A stretch of DNA of 64,000 nt, from NCBI RefSeq assembly GCF_000151315.2, contig NW_011887301.1:1266661-1330660 (forward strand), in the 5' to 3' direction. A program made the position numbers and the translations under genes. Of the stretch, positions 22,709 to 32,457 are shown piece after piece (the first letter of the stretch is position 1; every line of letters begins with the position of its first letter). The notes under the pieces were generated by a model. It saw only the letters and a list, made by a program, of their open reading frames with translations, was not told the DNA's origin and did no database searches. The DNA comes from Capsaspora owczarzaki ATCC 30864. Taxonomy: Eukaryota > Opisthokonta > Filasterea.

Positions 22709-25334
22709 CCCGCGGACGAAGAGTCAAAGTTGCTCGGCGTCCGGCACGGCACCAAGACCAGAGCCTGTGCACCGAGACCCGCTCAACAAAACAAGCGACA
22801 CCTCAAGGCCGCAGAGTCCTTCTGAGCTTCCAAGAACCACCCAGCAACAACATGACACCAACTCCAGCAAGTCCTCTCCCGCACAGCTCACTCCAAGTCA
22901 AAATAGTCCGGCTGCAAACGCCGAGCGCTCCACTGCCTCAGTCGATGCACACCCATCTCCCACCAATGCGACAACCCTCACCACAACAGTAGCAAACACA
23001 CCCAATGGCCAGGTTCCGACGCTGGCTCTTGCACGTGATGGCAGCGGGAAGTTTACTGGTGGGGTTCAGTTGAAAAAACCCGCTCTTCCAGGAGCGCCTC
23101 TTCATGTAAGCTCGTCGTCTCGCACAACACAGCCCGCGTCCAGCATTCCGTGGTGGACCTCTCAGGCAACGTCTCCTGGTCCATCCCAGTTCCCTACGAC
23201 CCCTGCCCCCGCGCTGGCTACTGCTGCCTCGTCTCCGTCCTTGACCTCTCCGTCCTTGACCTCTCCGTCCTTGACCTCTCCGTCCTTGACCTCTCTGTCA
23301 TTGACCTCTCCGGCCTTGACCTCGTCCTCGTCTGCCTCTCCGATCGCATCCTTCTCTGCTGCGGCTGCAGCGGCTGCATCTGCAGCAGCGCTAATGGTGC
23401 AAAATTCGAGCAAATCGCTCTCCATCTCGTACACAGGGGGACTACAACGTTTGGCCTTTTCGTCTCGCTCGCCAGCAGCGCCGTCTGGCTCACCGACAGC
23501 GCCGTCTGACGCACCAGCAGCGCGGTTTGACGCACCAACAGCGCGATCTGACGCACCAGCAGCGCGGTTTGACGCACCGACAGCGCGGTCTGGCTCACCG
23601 ACAGCGCCGTCTGACGCACCAGCAGCGCGGTTTGACGCACCAACAGCGCGATCTGACGCACCAGCAGCGCGGTTTGACGCACCGACAGCGCGGTCTGGCT
23701 CACCGACAGCGCCGTCTGACGCACCAGCAGCGCGGTTTGACGCACCAACAGCGCGATCTGGCTCACCGACAGCGCGGTCTGACGCACCAGCAGCGCGATC
23801 TGGCTCACCGACAGCGCGGTTTGACGCACCGACAGCGCGGTCTGACGCACCAGCAGCGCCGTCTGGCTCACCGCAATCCCCTGTTGTAGAGCGCCCCATA
23901 TTCGCTCCCGAGTCTCCCGCCGTTCCGCTGGACATTGATGCTCAGGGCTCGCTCGTGCACGACAACACGGCCCGGGTCTGGCGTGTCCCGGATGTCACGC
24001 AGATCCACTTACCTGGATCCACGATGGTTGTCCGCTTTGAGGCCCGATCATCTGACACCTCAGCGCCATTGCTTTCACGCGAGGAGCTCTTTTGCACTTT
24101 CATGTCGCCCGAGAAATTTGCCCACCATGAGCGACTTCTAGAGTACTGCGGATTGCTGAGGGCAGTCAAGCTTCGCGGTGGGGTGCTTCTTCGTGCCCAA
24201 CCCCTAGACACTTGGCTCGATCGGATGATGGGAGTTCTGAATGGCACTTTGAGAAGGTTCAGAAACACTGCGCACTACATGCGCGCGCCAATGCAGGTTG
24301 TCAGTGACTCTGCTCTCTTGCAAGACATTCCATCTGAGGTGTTCAGCCAATGGGATTCGCGTCAAATCTGCAACTTTATTGCGTTTGCGACTGAAAAAGA
24401 GAGAAGAGACCTATTCTTTTCGGAAACGCATCCCGAATCGCTTGTGGACTTGTTCAAACAGAGCGACGCAAATGTTGCTCCTGCTGCTTCACGCAGGACC
24501 AATCTGCCTCGCAGCTCCGCAGTCGCAGCAGCACATCGCTCTTCCATCCCTCACAAGCGTCGCAGTGCAGCTCCATCCTCGCCGCCAGCAGGGCGGGAAT
24601 CGGAAGGCGGTCACGTTGACTCTCGAAATGCTGCAATCCCGCAACCGCAGCCGCACACAACGACTGCACCAGCAGCAACGGCTGGGCCGGAAGCAGACAT
24701 TGCTGCATCCACAGAACGCGACACGCCTGCAGCAACCACAGCACCAGAGCCCCGGGTGCAGCGAATTCTGATCAAGTTGTCCAAGCTGGCGTCGCCCAGG
24801 TTGAGTGCAGAAACGGGAGTGCAGGATGGTTCTTCGCCCGAGCAAACGGGCAATCTGCAAGACGCTGCTACTCGCTCCACCTCATCCACCATGCCAGCAG
24901 CAAATCCATTGCTCGGAGCTAATTTTTGGGAGGCAGTTCCTTTGGCAACCGATGATGCTCAAAAGACCGGAGATGCTCTGGACCTCAGTCGAACTGCCCG
25001 GCCACACAAGGATGCCGCGGAGCGAGAGCAATCGCTCCTTGCTCGTCGTCGCCTTGAAACCCGGAGGAGGCAGTCGTACCCCATCAAGCGACGCAAAAAG
25101 CGAACCCTTTCCTCGCGCAAAACCGTCGTCCTCATGAACGACAACGGCGATGGTCGTAGCCACGAGGACGCGGCCCCAGCCCACGCCTCCGACCACTCTT
25201 CCGGGGAGGGCGAGTCCAGCGAGGGCGACTCGGACGGCTACAGCAGTCACGATGACTCTGCCATTGTAGGGCCCAGCAGCGAAGAGGATCTGGACTCTGA
25301 GTATGCCAGCGATCTCATTCCGACCGTGCATTGA
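21759..25334 (+). CDS. RanBP2-type zinc-finger protein with long repeat-rich disordered region
   Basis: Single exon, 1191 residues. MADEWSCPSCTFLQPISFKC (Cys-x2-Cys, then Cys-x2-Cys in SMCNTPR) is a textbook RanBP2/NZF zinc finger, which binds ubiquitin or RNA in other proteins. Residues about 50-570 are Ser/Pro/Thr-rich and contain three degenerate copies of a roughly 130-residue unit (motifs SIPRxKSQ, SRQQQH, QLTPSPTANVERS), a pure (AGC)19 Ser run at 22650-22706, and LTSPS pentapeptides. Residues 575-707 are 19 heptapeptides of a 21-bp minisatellite. A globular stretch of unknown family covers about 708-904 (VWRVPDVTQIHLPGSTMVVR; REELFCTFMSPEKFAHHERL; FSQWDSRQICNFIAFATEKE). The tail is basic (RRKKRTLSSRK), then strongly acidic, suggesting a nuclear protein. 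The function is not known. Confidence 0.85.
22650..22706. repeat. (AGC)19 trinucleotide run encoding poly-Ser
   Basis: A perfect AGC array inside the RanBP2-finger gene. Unlike the mixed-codon Gln runs of the zinc-finger gene at 29.7 kb, it uses one codon only, so it is slippage-prone and probably length-polymorphic. Confidence 0.9.
23481..23879. repeat. 21-bp coding minisatellite, 19 units
   Basis: Heptapeptide units of the types PSGSPTA, PSDAPAA, RFDAPTA and RSDAPAA are arranged in higher-order blocks; for example RSGSPTA-PSDAPAA-RFDAPTA recurs. Unit variants differ at only a few bases, indicating recent unequal exchange. A 15-bp LTSPS array precedes it at about 23236-23320. Confidence 0.9.
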
Positions 25335-27443
25335 CCGACCGTGTCGTTGTTTTGGTGCGTGTGCGGCGCGGGCTCTTTTGAGGCTCGATTTGGTTTTTTG
25401 TAGATGGCTTTTTTGTACATTTTAGATCCATTTGTTTAAGCTTAGATCGTCATTGCAGTTGTTGTTGTTTTGTAATAGACTTCAACTCGAGCTCATTGTA
25501 TGCATGATGCCCGGATCTAGTTGAAGATGTCGAGAGTTTGCATGATGCGATCAAGAATAAAACAACACGCCCGACGGCGGTTCCGGTTGCGGGAACCAAA
25601 GCGGCATCAGTCACACCGCGACGGTCGCAGGCTCTTTGACCAGGTGTTCCGTGTACTCAGTCCACCTCATACGATGGTGCAATGACCGGCGTGACACAAT
25701 GCGCGGACACTGCGAGAGCAACCAAACAAAAAAGCAAGAACCAATAACTCCTTGCTCGGATTAAAATCGAAACTCTGCAGTGATTTGTATTTTCCCACGA
25801 ACCGAGCCCACCCGTGTCTTGGCTTGTAAGACCGAAGAGGCGTCGCGTACTCGACCCCCGGACAATTCATGCACACATGTGTGGCAGGAAATCGGGAGGC
25901 AGACAGGGTGCACACAGCTTGTGGCACATACACCAGTCCCAAAATAATCATGTTAAAATAAATACTGCATCAAGACATTTTTTTAAAATTAAAACAACCC
26001 GAAAATCACTATATAAAAAAAAAAAGATCACCATAAAGAAGGCAAAAACGTGAGCGACAAGCCCCCGCGTTCCGGGTTTATGTGTGTGTGTTTTTTTTTT
26101 GTTTTTTGTTTTTTTGGCGGCCATGGGAACGAGTTGTCAATGTCGCAGTGGCGCGCACGGCTAGCTCGCACTCGCGCTGGAACATGCCGGTGCCATTGGG
26201 GACGCTGCGAGCATCGTCTGCGTGAAGCAGGCGACATGTTGGTGCGAACTCGCAGGAATTCGTTTTTTTGTTTCTTCCGACGGGGGTCACCAAGGAGGTA
26301 CACGGACCCCCGACGGAACATCCCCGTGAATACAAGGCGGCGGTGATATGTCGCTTACTCGTCACTGTCACTGGCATTCCACGCTTTGATTGTTCATCCG
26401 ATGAAGAAAAAGGTGGAGCGTCAGCCAGGGGTGTGTTGGCAACATGGCGTGAGTCACGCACCAATATTCTGCATTTGGTCTGCTCTCGGCCCGCCGCTTG
26501 CTCCCGACGTCGAATGTGTCCCGCCACCCCCTCTTCCAATAAATGCAGGTCGATAGAGTACCAGCTAGTGCGGCTCATCGGATTGGGCGCTCCCAGAAGC
26601 CGGACTGTGTCATGCGGCGAAGGATGGTCGTTTGCGGTTGGTTTAAAGTATAAAAATTGCTGTTGTTGTTGTTGTCTGTTGCTGTTGTCTGTCGTTGCTG
26701 TTGTTGATTGCGTTCGCCACCGCGCTTCCTGCACATCCGAGCAAAAAGTGAGTTCGCTTTACTAGCATTCGCCACCCTCGGCCGCACTCTCATGCACACA
26801 ACCGCGCTCGGACTGCGGCCCGATTCCTCATTAGCGGTGCAGACAAAATGCCAAACCCTCCATCTTTTGTCTTTGCACTCCTGTTTTTGTATTTTGGTTT
26901 TTTGTTTGACGGTTTTTTTTCCGGTCCCTGTTTGAAATTCGCGCTCTCTTCCTGTGGACGCCCGTTGCATTGTGTCCTGCTTGGAAAAATCCTCTTCGTT
27001 GTGCCGTTGATTCAGGTACACGTTTTTTAAGTGGCTGGTGTTATTTTTTCCGATACATTTGCACATCTCTGGTTTGTCGGGAGCCGGTGTGACAAGCGAC
27101 AGGAGCGGGGAGTTGGTTTGGGGTTGGCTGCGCCTGGTGCCCGTTCAGCGGCGTTGCGGGCAAGCCGCATTGCGGTGGTGCGGGAGTGGGGAAACGCACC
27201 GCGGGGGGTGGACGTGCGCTGCCCGCCAGCCAGCCAGGGCAACTGTCATCTTCACTTGCTGTCAACGGCGTGCCAAACCCCCCGGTCGAGCTCCCCGCCC
27301 GATCCCACGCGTTGAATCAGCGTCGGGGCACCACAATGTGCTCTTTGCCTTGACCGCGCGTCGAGACCAATGGCGAGCGAACGCCGCGAAGAAAAAAAAA
27401 TAATAAAGAAAGAACAAGAAAAAAAAAACGAACCGGGAAACAG

Positions 27444-27474
<31 letters not shown>

Positions 27475-28236
27475 TCGGTTGCCGACAACACACTTTGGCT
27501 TGCGCCCGCTGGACCCTGTGTCGTCCTCGCTGAGCTGATTGTGGTGCTCCTGCGACTGCAACGAGCGCAAAGCATCGATGAAGCACCAAAAAGCGCGAAC
27601 GGGGAATTTTCGAACGGCAAATGGCGGCGAGCCCAAAAAGATACAAAAACATCCAAAAAGAAAAAAAAAAAAAAAAGCCGGAAATCGATGNNNNNNNNNN
27701 NNNNNNNNNNNNNNNNNNNNNNNNNNNNNNNNNNNNNNNNNNNNNNNNNNNNNNNNNNNNNNNNNNNNNNNNNNNNNNNNNNNNNNNNNNAAAAAAAAAA
27801 AAAAGCGATTCGATTGGGAGGAAATGACACGGAACAAAAGGCGGGGAGGGCGCGATCTGCGCTCCGTGCAGCGTGCATCGCCGCTGGCGCGATGTTGCTG
27901 TCGGTCGTGCACTGGCCCCGTGCGGTGCGGCAGTCCGAGCACCGGTGCCCCCGATAAGAGGTCCCCAATAACACGAGTCATGACCCCGGCTTTCGCGGTT
28001 TTTTTTTTTCTAATGTTTCCAACCAAACCAAGCCCGAATCGCTCCATCTACGTCTTCCGCTGTTCGCGCTGCAGCCCACGGCGTCCCACTCACCCTCATA
28101 CTAGCTGTGTATTTGTGCCTCGCTCTGCTTCGATCTCGCGGTCGCATGCGCTGCGGGGTGGGCGGAAGCGAATCGTGCACTCGGTCTCCTCTCATTTGTT
28201 GATTTTAGCATGTATGACGCACACCGCAAAACAAAA

Positions 28237-28270
<34 letters not shown>

Positions 28271-29678
28271 CGACGCAACCCAACAACAACAACAATATCA
28301 ACAACAACAACGAAATAAGATCTCACACTCGAAAGTATCCGCACGATTGCGACGTTGAACACGCAGCAGTCAAACAGCTCGAAGCGACGAGTGACGGGTG
28401 ATGACGCCGGAAGACAGTTGGCGTTTTAGAAGGGGGAAAAGGAGGAGACCGATCGATCATCGAAACGGAAGTGAAACGGAAGGGGAATCAAGGCGTAACA
28501 CACCCAATCCCCCTTTCCCCCTCCCCCTTTTGTTAACGCCCCTCCACGTTCCGTTGCGCCAGACGTTGCTTGAACGCTCCACTCCAGGGCGCCAGGCTTT
28601 TGTTTTTGTGCGTGATGGATTGGACGGTCGATCGTTTCGCCGAAACCCTTGCAGTGACAAAACAAAATCAAAAAAAAAAAAAAAAAACAATCTCCCAAAC
28701 GATTTTCAAAACAATCGGACCTGACGCACACAACAACAACAATCTGAGACATTGGGGAGGGGGGGGGGTGAGCGAAGGCGTGATGAGTCGCACTTTGGAG
28801 TGATTTAATAAACACACACACACACACAGACCACAAAAGAGCTGTCGACTCAGATCCAATCGCCAAGATGTGCAATATCCGCATTTGAGCGCTGCGCCAT
28901 TCGCTGTTTATCTGACTTTTGGCCTTGTTTTTTTGTGTTTTTTGTTTTTGTTGTCTTTGACTATTATTTTTTTATATTCCTCCGCTTTTATTTTTTTTCG
29001 AATGTTCGCTTCCGGCTGTGCGTGCGTCGCTCCCACTCCGACCGTGCCCCTGGTCCGCCCTCGCTCTGCCTAACGCCAATCCACGTCGGGTCTTTTCTCA
29101 CTCGCCGGGCTGCAGCGGGCACAAACAGCCTGTTCTCCCTCCGTTTCAATTCATTGCTTTTCAAACAGGTTTGGCGGGTTTATCCCAACGCCGAAACAGC
29201 GAACAAGCGAAAAACCAACATCACACTATCAGGTAACAGATCCAGATTTCTCCCACTTGCTTATGAGCACACCGACTACCCCCCCCTCCCCCATGACGGC
29301 GACGCGTTGATGCGGGATTGTCTGCTGCAACGACTGCGGCGAGGACTGCTGCGGCTTTGCTGTTGCTGCGGCAATCGGTCAAAATTAAAGCCCGCGCTCA
29401 ACACTCGCGCGCTCTTGTCTCTCTCGACCTCCCGCCTTGTCTCTTGCAACATGCGTTCATGGAGAGTGCGGTGAAAAATCGTGTTGCTGACCCGCCCCGT
29501 TTTACTGGTGTGTTGTGTGGACTGCTTTTGCTTCCTGGATTTTGCCTGTTGCGCAGCAGGAAGGGGTGAGGCCCGATTGGCCCAAGTCAGTACACTGCTC
29601 ACCTGTCAGGCGCCTCCCTCTTGTCTCGCTCGAAGACCGACTGTGCGCGCGGCCGGGGGCTTTGATTTTGTTTTGCGG
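25335..29678. other. Long intergenic region with assembly gap; no gene recognised
   Basis: 4.3 kb without a supported gene, against about 200-1000 nt elsewhere. An AATAAA at 25556-25561 may serve the upstream RanBP2-finger gene. The rest has many poly-A and poly-T runs (for example 26091-26116, 27445-27471, 28239-28269), a CA array near 28812-28828 and GTT/CAA repeats. Open frames here are homopolymer artefacts. The region from about 29,000 to 29,678 precedes a long-5'UTR zinc-finger gene and may hold its promoter and untranslated exons. I found no tRNA-like or rRNA-like structure by eye. Confidence 0.6.
27691..27790. other. Assembly gap, 100 N
   Basis: Exactly 100 unknown bases, with a long A run ending about 14 nt before it and 14 A immediately after it. 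The round number marks a gap of unknown true size. Reading frames that cross it are meaningless. Confidence 0.99.
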
Positions 29679-31964
29679 ATGAGCTGGCCGGGAACCGCAC
29701 TGCAGCAGAGCGACCACTCCAACTTGCTGGCTGCGGATGGACAACCAGGGCCGACGCTCAACGACGCTCAACCGCAGCGACATTCCCCTCCGAGATCACT
29801 AATGGCGCACACGGAATTGTTGCCTCGCCCGACCTTCCAGCCAGCACCGTATGGGTCGGCGGGTGGCGTGGTGGCACTTCAGCAACTGCAACTGGACCAT
29901 CGTCCACTCCAGCAGCACCAGCACCATCCACAACCGCCACAGCAGCAGCAGCAACAACAACAGCAACAACAGCAACAGCAACAGCAACGGCTTCAAGGGT
30001 TTGTCCCATATCAGCAAACGGCATTGGCGCAGTCAGCACCATCGCCCGTGTATTATGCGTCATCCCAGATGGCACCGATTGGACAGCATGTCCCATTCGC
30101 ATCGGACGCGCAACGGCAAAGTGTAATGCACTACCAGATGGGCTCGTCAACCCATCCTCTGCCTCAATCGTTCATGCCACACCCAGTACCCGTCACGCTG
30201 CACGACTTGCAAGCCCAGCTTGTACAAAACCCAATATCAGGTCTCTCGCAGCCGCAGCACTTGCACCTGGTACAACCCGCCACCACCCAGCAAGGCGGAA
30301 TGCCGCAACCGCAGATGGTGAGTGTTGTGCAGCCAACACTGCAGCAACAGCAACAACAACAACTGCATCTGCAACAACAACTCCAGTTGCAGCAGCAGCT
30401 GCAACAGCAACAACAACAGCAGTTGCAACAGCAACAACAACAGCAGTTACAACAGCAACCACAACAACTGCAACAACAACTGCCCTACTCGAGCCTTCCA
30501 CTCAATCACCCTTTGTACTTGCAAGCAATGACCTCAGGGTCGCATGTGTCAGCATCCCAGCAAACTGCCTTGCAACTGAACTTCGGACAAGGCCAGGATG
30601 GCATTCCAGTGTTGCAGCAGCAACCAAGCATCCTTCCCACACAACCGACTGCGCCAGGCTGGCATTCTAGCGCACCGACCTCGTCATTTCATGCTGCACC
30701 CACAAGTTCGCCCTATTCCGTGCAGGACGCGCAATATCTGCCGACTTTGAGTCACTACCAGCTGACTCTGCAGCAAGAGCAACATCAACATCAGCAACAA
30801 CAACAACAGCAACAGCATCAGCAACAACAACAGCAACAACAACTTTCACAACATCAACAACAGCTTTCACAACATCAACAACACCCACAGCAACTTCAGG
30901 TCGGATATCCTCCTCAAAACCTGGTATCTCCACAGCTGTTCGCCGCAAAGAGTCCGCAGCAACTCGCTGCGCCTCCGCTGCTTGCACCCTCCCCATCGTT
31001 GATTCGACACCTTGGTGGTGCGGATGCTGCTTCCATGCCATTCCAATCGGTTTACCTCCCCGTTGCGCGGGGCAGAGACTCGCTCCCGTCATCAAAGCAT
31101 GGATCGAGCGCAAACTCGCTTCAAGGAAGTCCTCGACTTGAATCGGCAGAGGCTTCTACTGCTCAGAGGCGCACGGCGAGCCAGGCTGATTTGCCCGATC
31201 GCTCACAGTCGAGTCGACAGCGGGTCCGGCGCAAGTCGAGCACCGAAGGCAGCACGACCAGCAGCGATGACAAGACTGCTGGCCTGGCGCAAGCCGCTTC
31301 GGCACAAGTCACCGCAACACCAGTCAGCTCTGTACAAGCCGCCACGGCGCCCGCCGTCGCACCCGCTGTACCACGCACAGTTTTCGTTGACAACAGCGTG
31401 GCCGGGGCGTCCTCGACCTTCCAGTGCGAATGGCAGGGCTGTTCGGACTCGTTCCTGTCGTTCTCCGACTTTGTTTCGCACGTGACCGACGAGCACATTG
31501 GAAGCGGTCTTCGCTTTTACTTTTGCGATTGGAAGAACTGCATGCAGGCTGGCAATCCCTTCCGGAAGCGCCACAAGATTATGACGCACGTCCGGATTCA
31601 CACGGGCGAGAAACCGCACTCTTGCTCGGTGCCTGGCTGTGGAAAGCGCTTTCCGCGCATCGACTCGCTGCGTGCGCACATGCAAGTCCACTCTGGCACT
31701 CGAAAGTTCACCTGCCCGCTGGCCACCTGCATGCGGTCGTACTACCATCCTCGATCCCTCCGCAAGCACGTCCGGACCAAGCAGCACGGCGACGCGGATG
31801 CCATCATTCGCGAGATTCTTGAATCGCGCCGCGCAACCGGTGATGCGCAAGATGACTCTGACAATCTCGAAGAAGAGGAAGAGGAAGAGGAGGAGGACAC
31901 GGATGGCGACGATTCCGCGGACGGCTCTGGCGATGGAGGCAGCCAAAGCCACTCTCCACGCTGA
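29679..31964 (+). CDS. GLI/ZIC-like C2H2 zinc-finger transcription factor with poly-Gln
   Basis: Single coding exon, 761 residues, starting MSWPGTALQQSDHSN. Residues about 70-430 are Gln-rich activation-type sequence with several interrupted poly-Q runs (mixed CAG/CAA) and poly-HQ. Four C2H2 fingers lie at about 582-702. Finger 1 (FQCEWQGCSDSFLSFSDFVS, then HVTDEH) and finger 2 (FCDWKNCMQAGNPFRKRHKI, THVRIH) have the long Cys-x4-Cys spacing and linker TGEKPHSC of GLI/GLIS/ZIC proteins. Fingers 3 and 4 are CSVPGCGKRFPRIDSLRAH and CPLATCMRSYYHPRSLRKH. An acidic (EEEEEEEEED) tail ends the protein. It is probably a nuclear DNA-binding regulator. Orthology to any one animal subfamily cannot be decided by eye. 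The frame is open upstream of 29679, but that part looks non-coding. Confidence 0.88.
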   Translation: MSWPGTALQQSDHSNLLAADGQPGPTLNDAQPQRHSPPRSLMAHTELLPRPTFQPAPYGSAGGVVALQQLQLDHRPLQQHQHHPQPPQQQQQQQQQQQQQQQQRLQGFVPYQQTALAQSAPSPVYYASSQMAPIGQHVPFASDAQRQSVMHYQMGSSTHPLPQSFMPHPVPVTLHDLQAQLVQNPISGLSQPQHLHLVQPATTQQGGMPQPQMVSVVQPTLQQQQQQQLHLQQQLQLQQQLQQQQQQQLQQQQQQQLQQQPQQLQQQLPYSSLPLNHPLYLQAMTSGSHVSASQQTALQLNFGQGQDGIPVLQQQPSILPTQPTAPGWHSSAPTSSFHAAPTSSPYSVQDAQYLPTLSHYQLTLQQEQHQHQQQQQQQQHQQQQQQQQLSQHQQQLSQHQQHPQQLQVGYPPQNLVSPQLFAAKSPQQLAAPPLLAPSPSLIRHLGGADAASMPFQSVYLPVARGRDSLPSSKHGSSANSLQGSPRLESAEASTAQRRTASQADLPDRSQSSRQRVRRKSSTEGSTTSSDDKTAGLAQAASAQVTATPVSSVQAATAPAVAPAVPRTVFVDNSVAGASSTFQCEWQGCSDSFLSFSDFVSHVTDEHIGSGLRFYFCDWKNCMQAGNPFRKRHKIMTHVRIHTGEKPHSCSVPGCGKRFPRIDSLRAHMQVHSGTRKFTCPLATCMRSYYHPRSLRKHVRTKQHGDADAIIREILESRRATGDAQDDSDNLEEEEEEEEEDTDGDDSADGSGDGGSQSHSPR

Positions 31965-32457
31965 GTTGAAGCAGAGTACACGACTTGTCGACCATGTGGG
32001 GGGGGGGTTTCTGTATGATCATTCCGTCCCTGCAGAGAGTCGACCCAGCTTATTGATTGTTAAGCGGCTTTTTTTTGTGTTTTCGTGCTTCTGCAACTCT
32101 ACAATATATTTATCGGTTTATTATCGGTTGTCTGTTGTGCGGTAGTCCACTCTTTTATTGACTTGATCTTGTATTTTCCTTTGGTTTCTGAGTTTTTTGT
32201 TTCTCAGACCATCTCAGACCTTCTGATTCACTCCTTTTGTTTCCTTTTTGTTCCTTTGGTTTGCTTTTCCAGCCCTGTCGCTGCTCTCCTTCTTCCTCCC
32301 GCGCTTCGCTTCCGCCGCAGTCGCCGTGGCCGCAGTCGCATCCTCCTCTTCCTTTGTCGCTGCTGCTGTTGTCGCGCCGCAGTCCCTCCGTGTGCCCTCC
32401 CTCGCTGCTGCTCTCACTACTGCAAGTCGACCACGCGTTCTCCGCTCAAGCTCATCC
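31965..32457. promoter_or_regulatory. Intergenic / 5' region of PUS1 gene
   Basis: 493 nt. The frame is open upstream of the PUS1 ATG from about 32248 with Ala/Ser-rich sequence but no ATG in that frame. A TTGCTTTTCCAG at 32261-32272 could be a 5'UTR acceptor. Nothing else was recognised. Confidence 0.45.

Noticed and set aside
27252-28318. ORFs crossing the N gap
   Set aside because: They depend on the artificial 100-N spacer and poly-A runs.
25335-29678. Possible retroelement or tRNA cluster in the gene desert
   Set aside because: No reverse transcriptase, transposase, long terminal repeat or tRNA cloverleaf could be recognised by eye; a covariance-model scan would be decisive.
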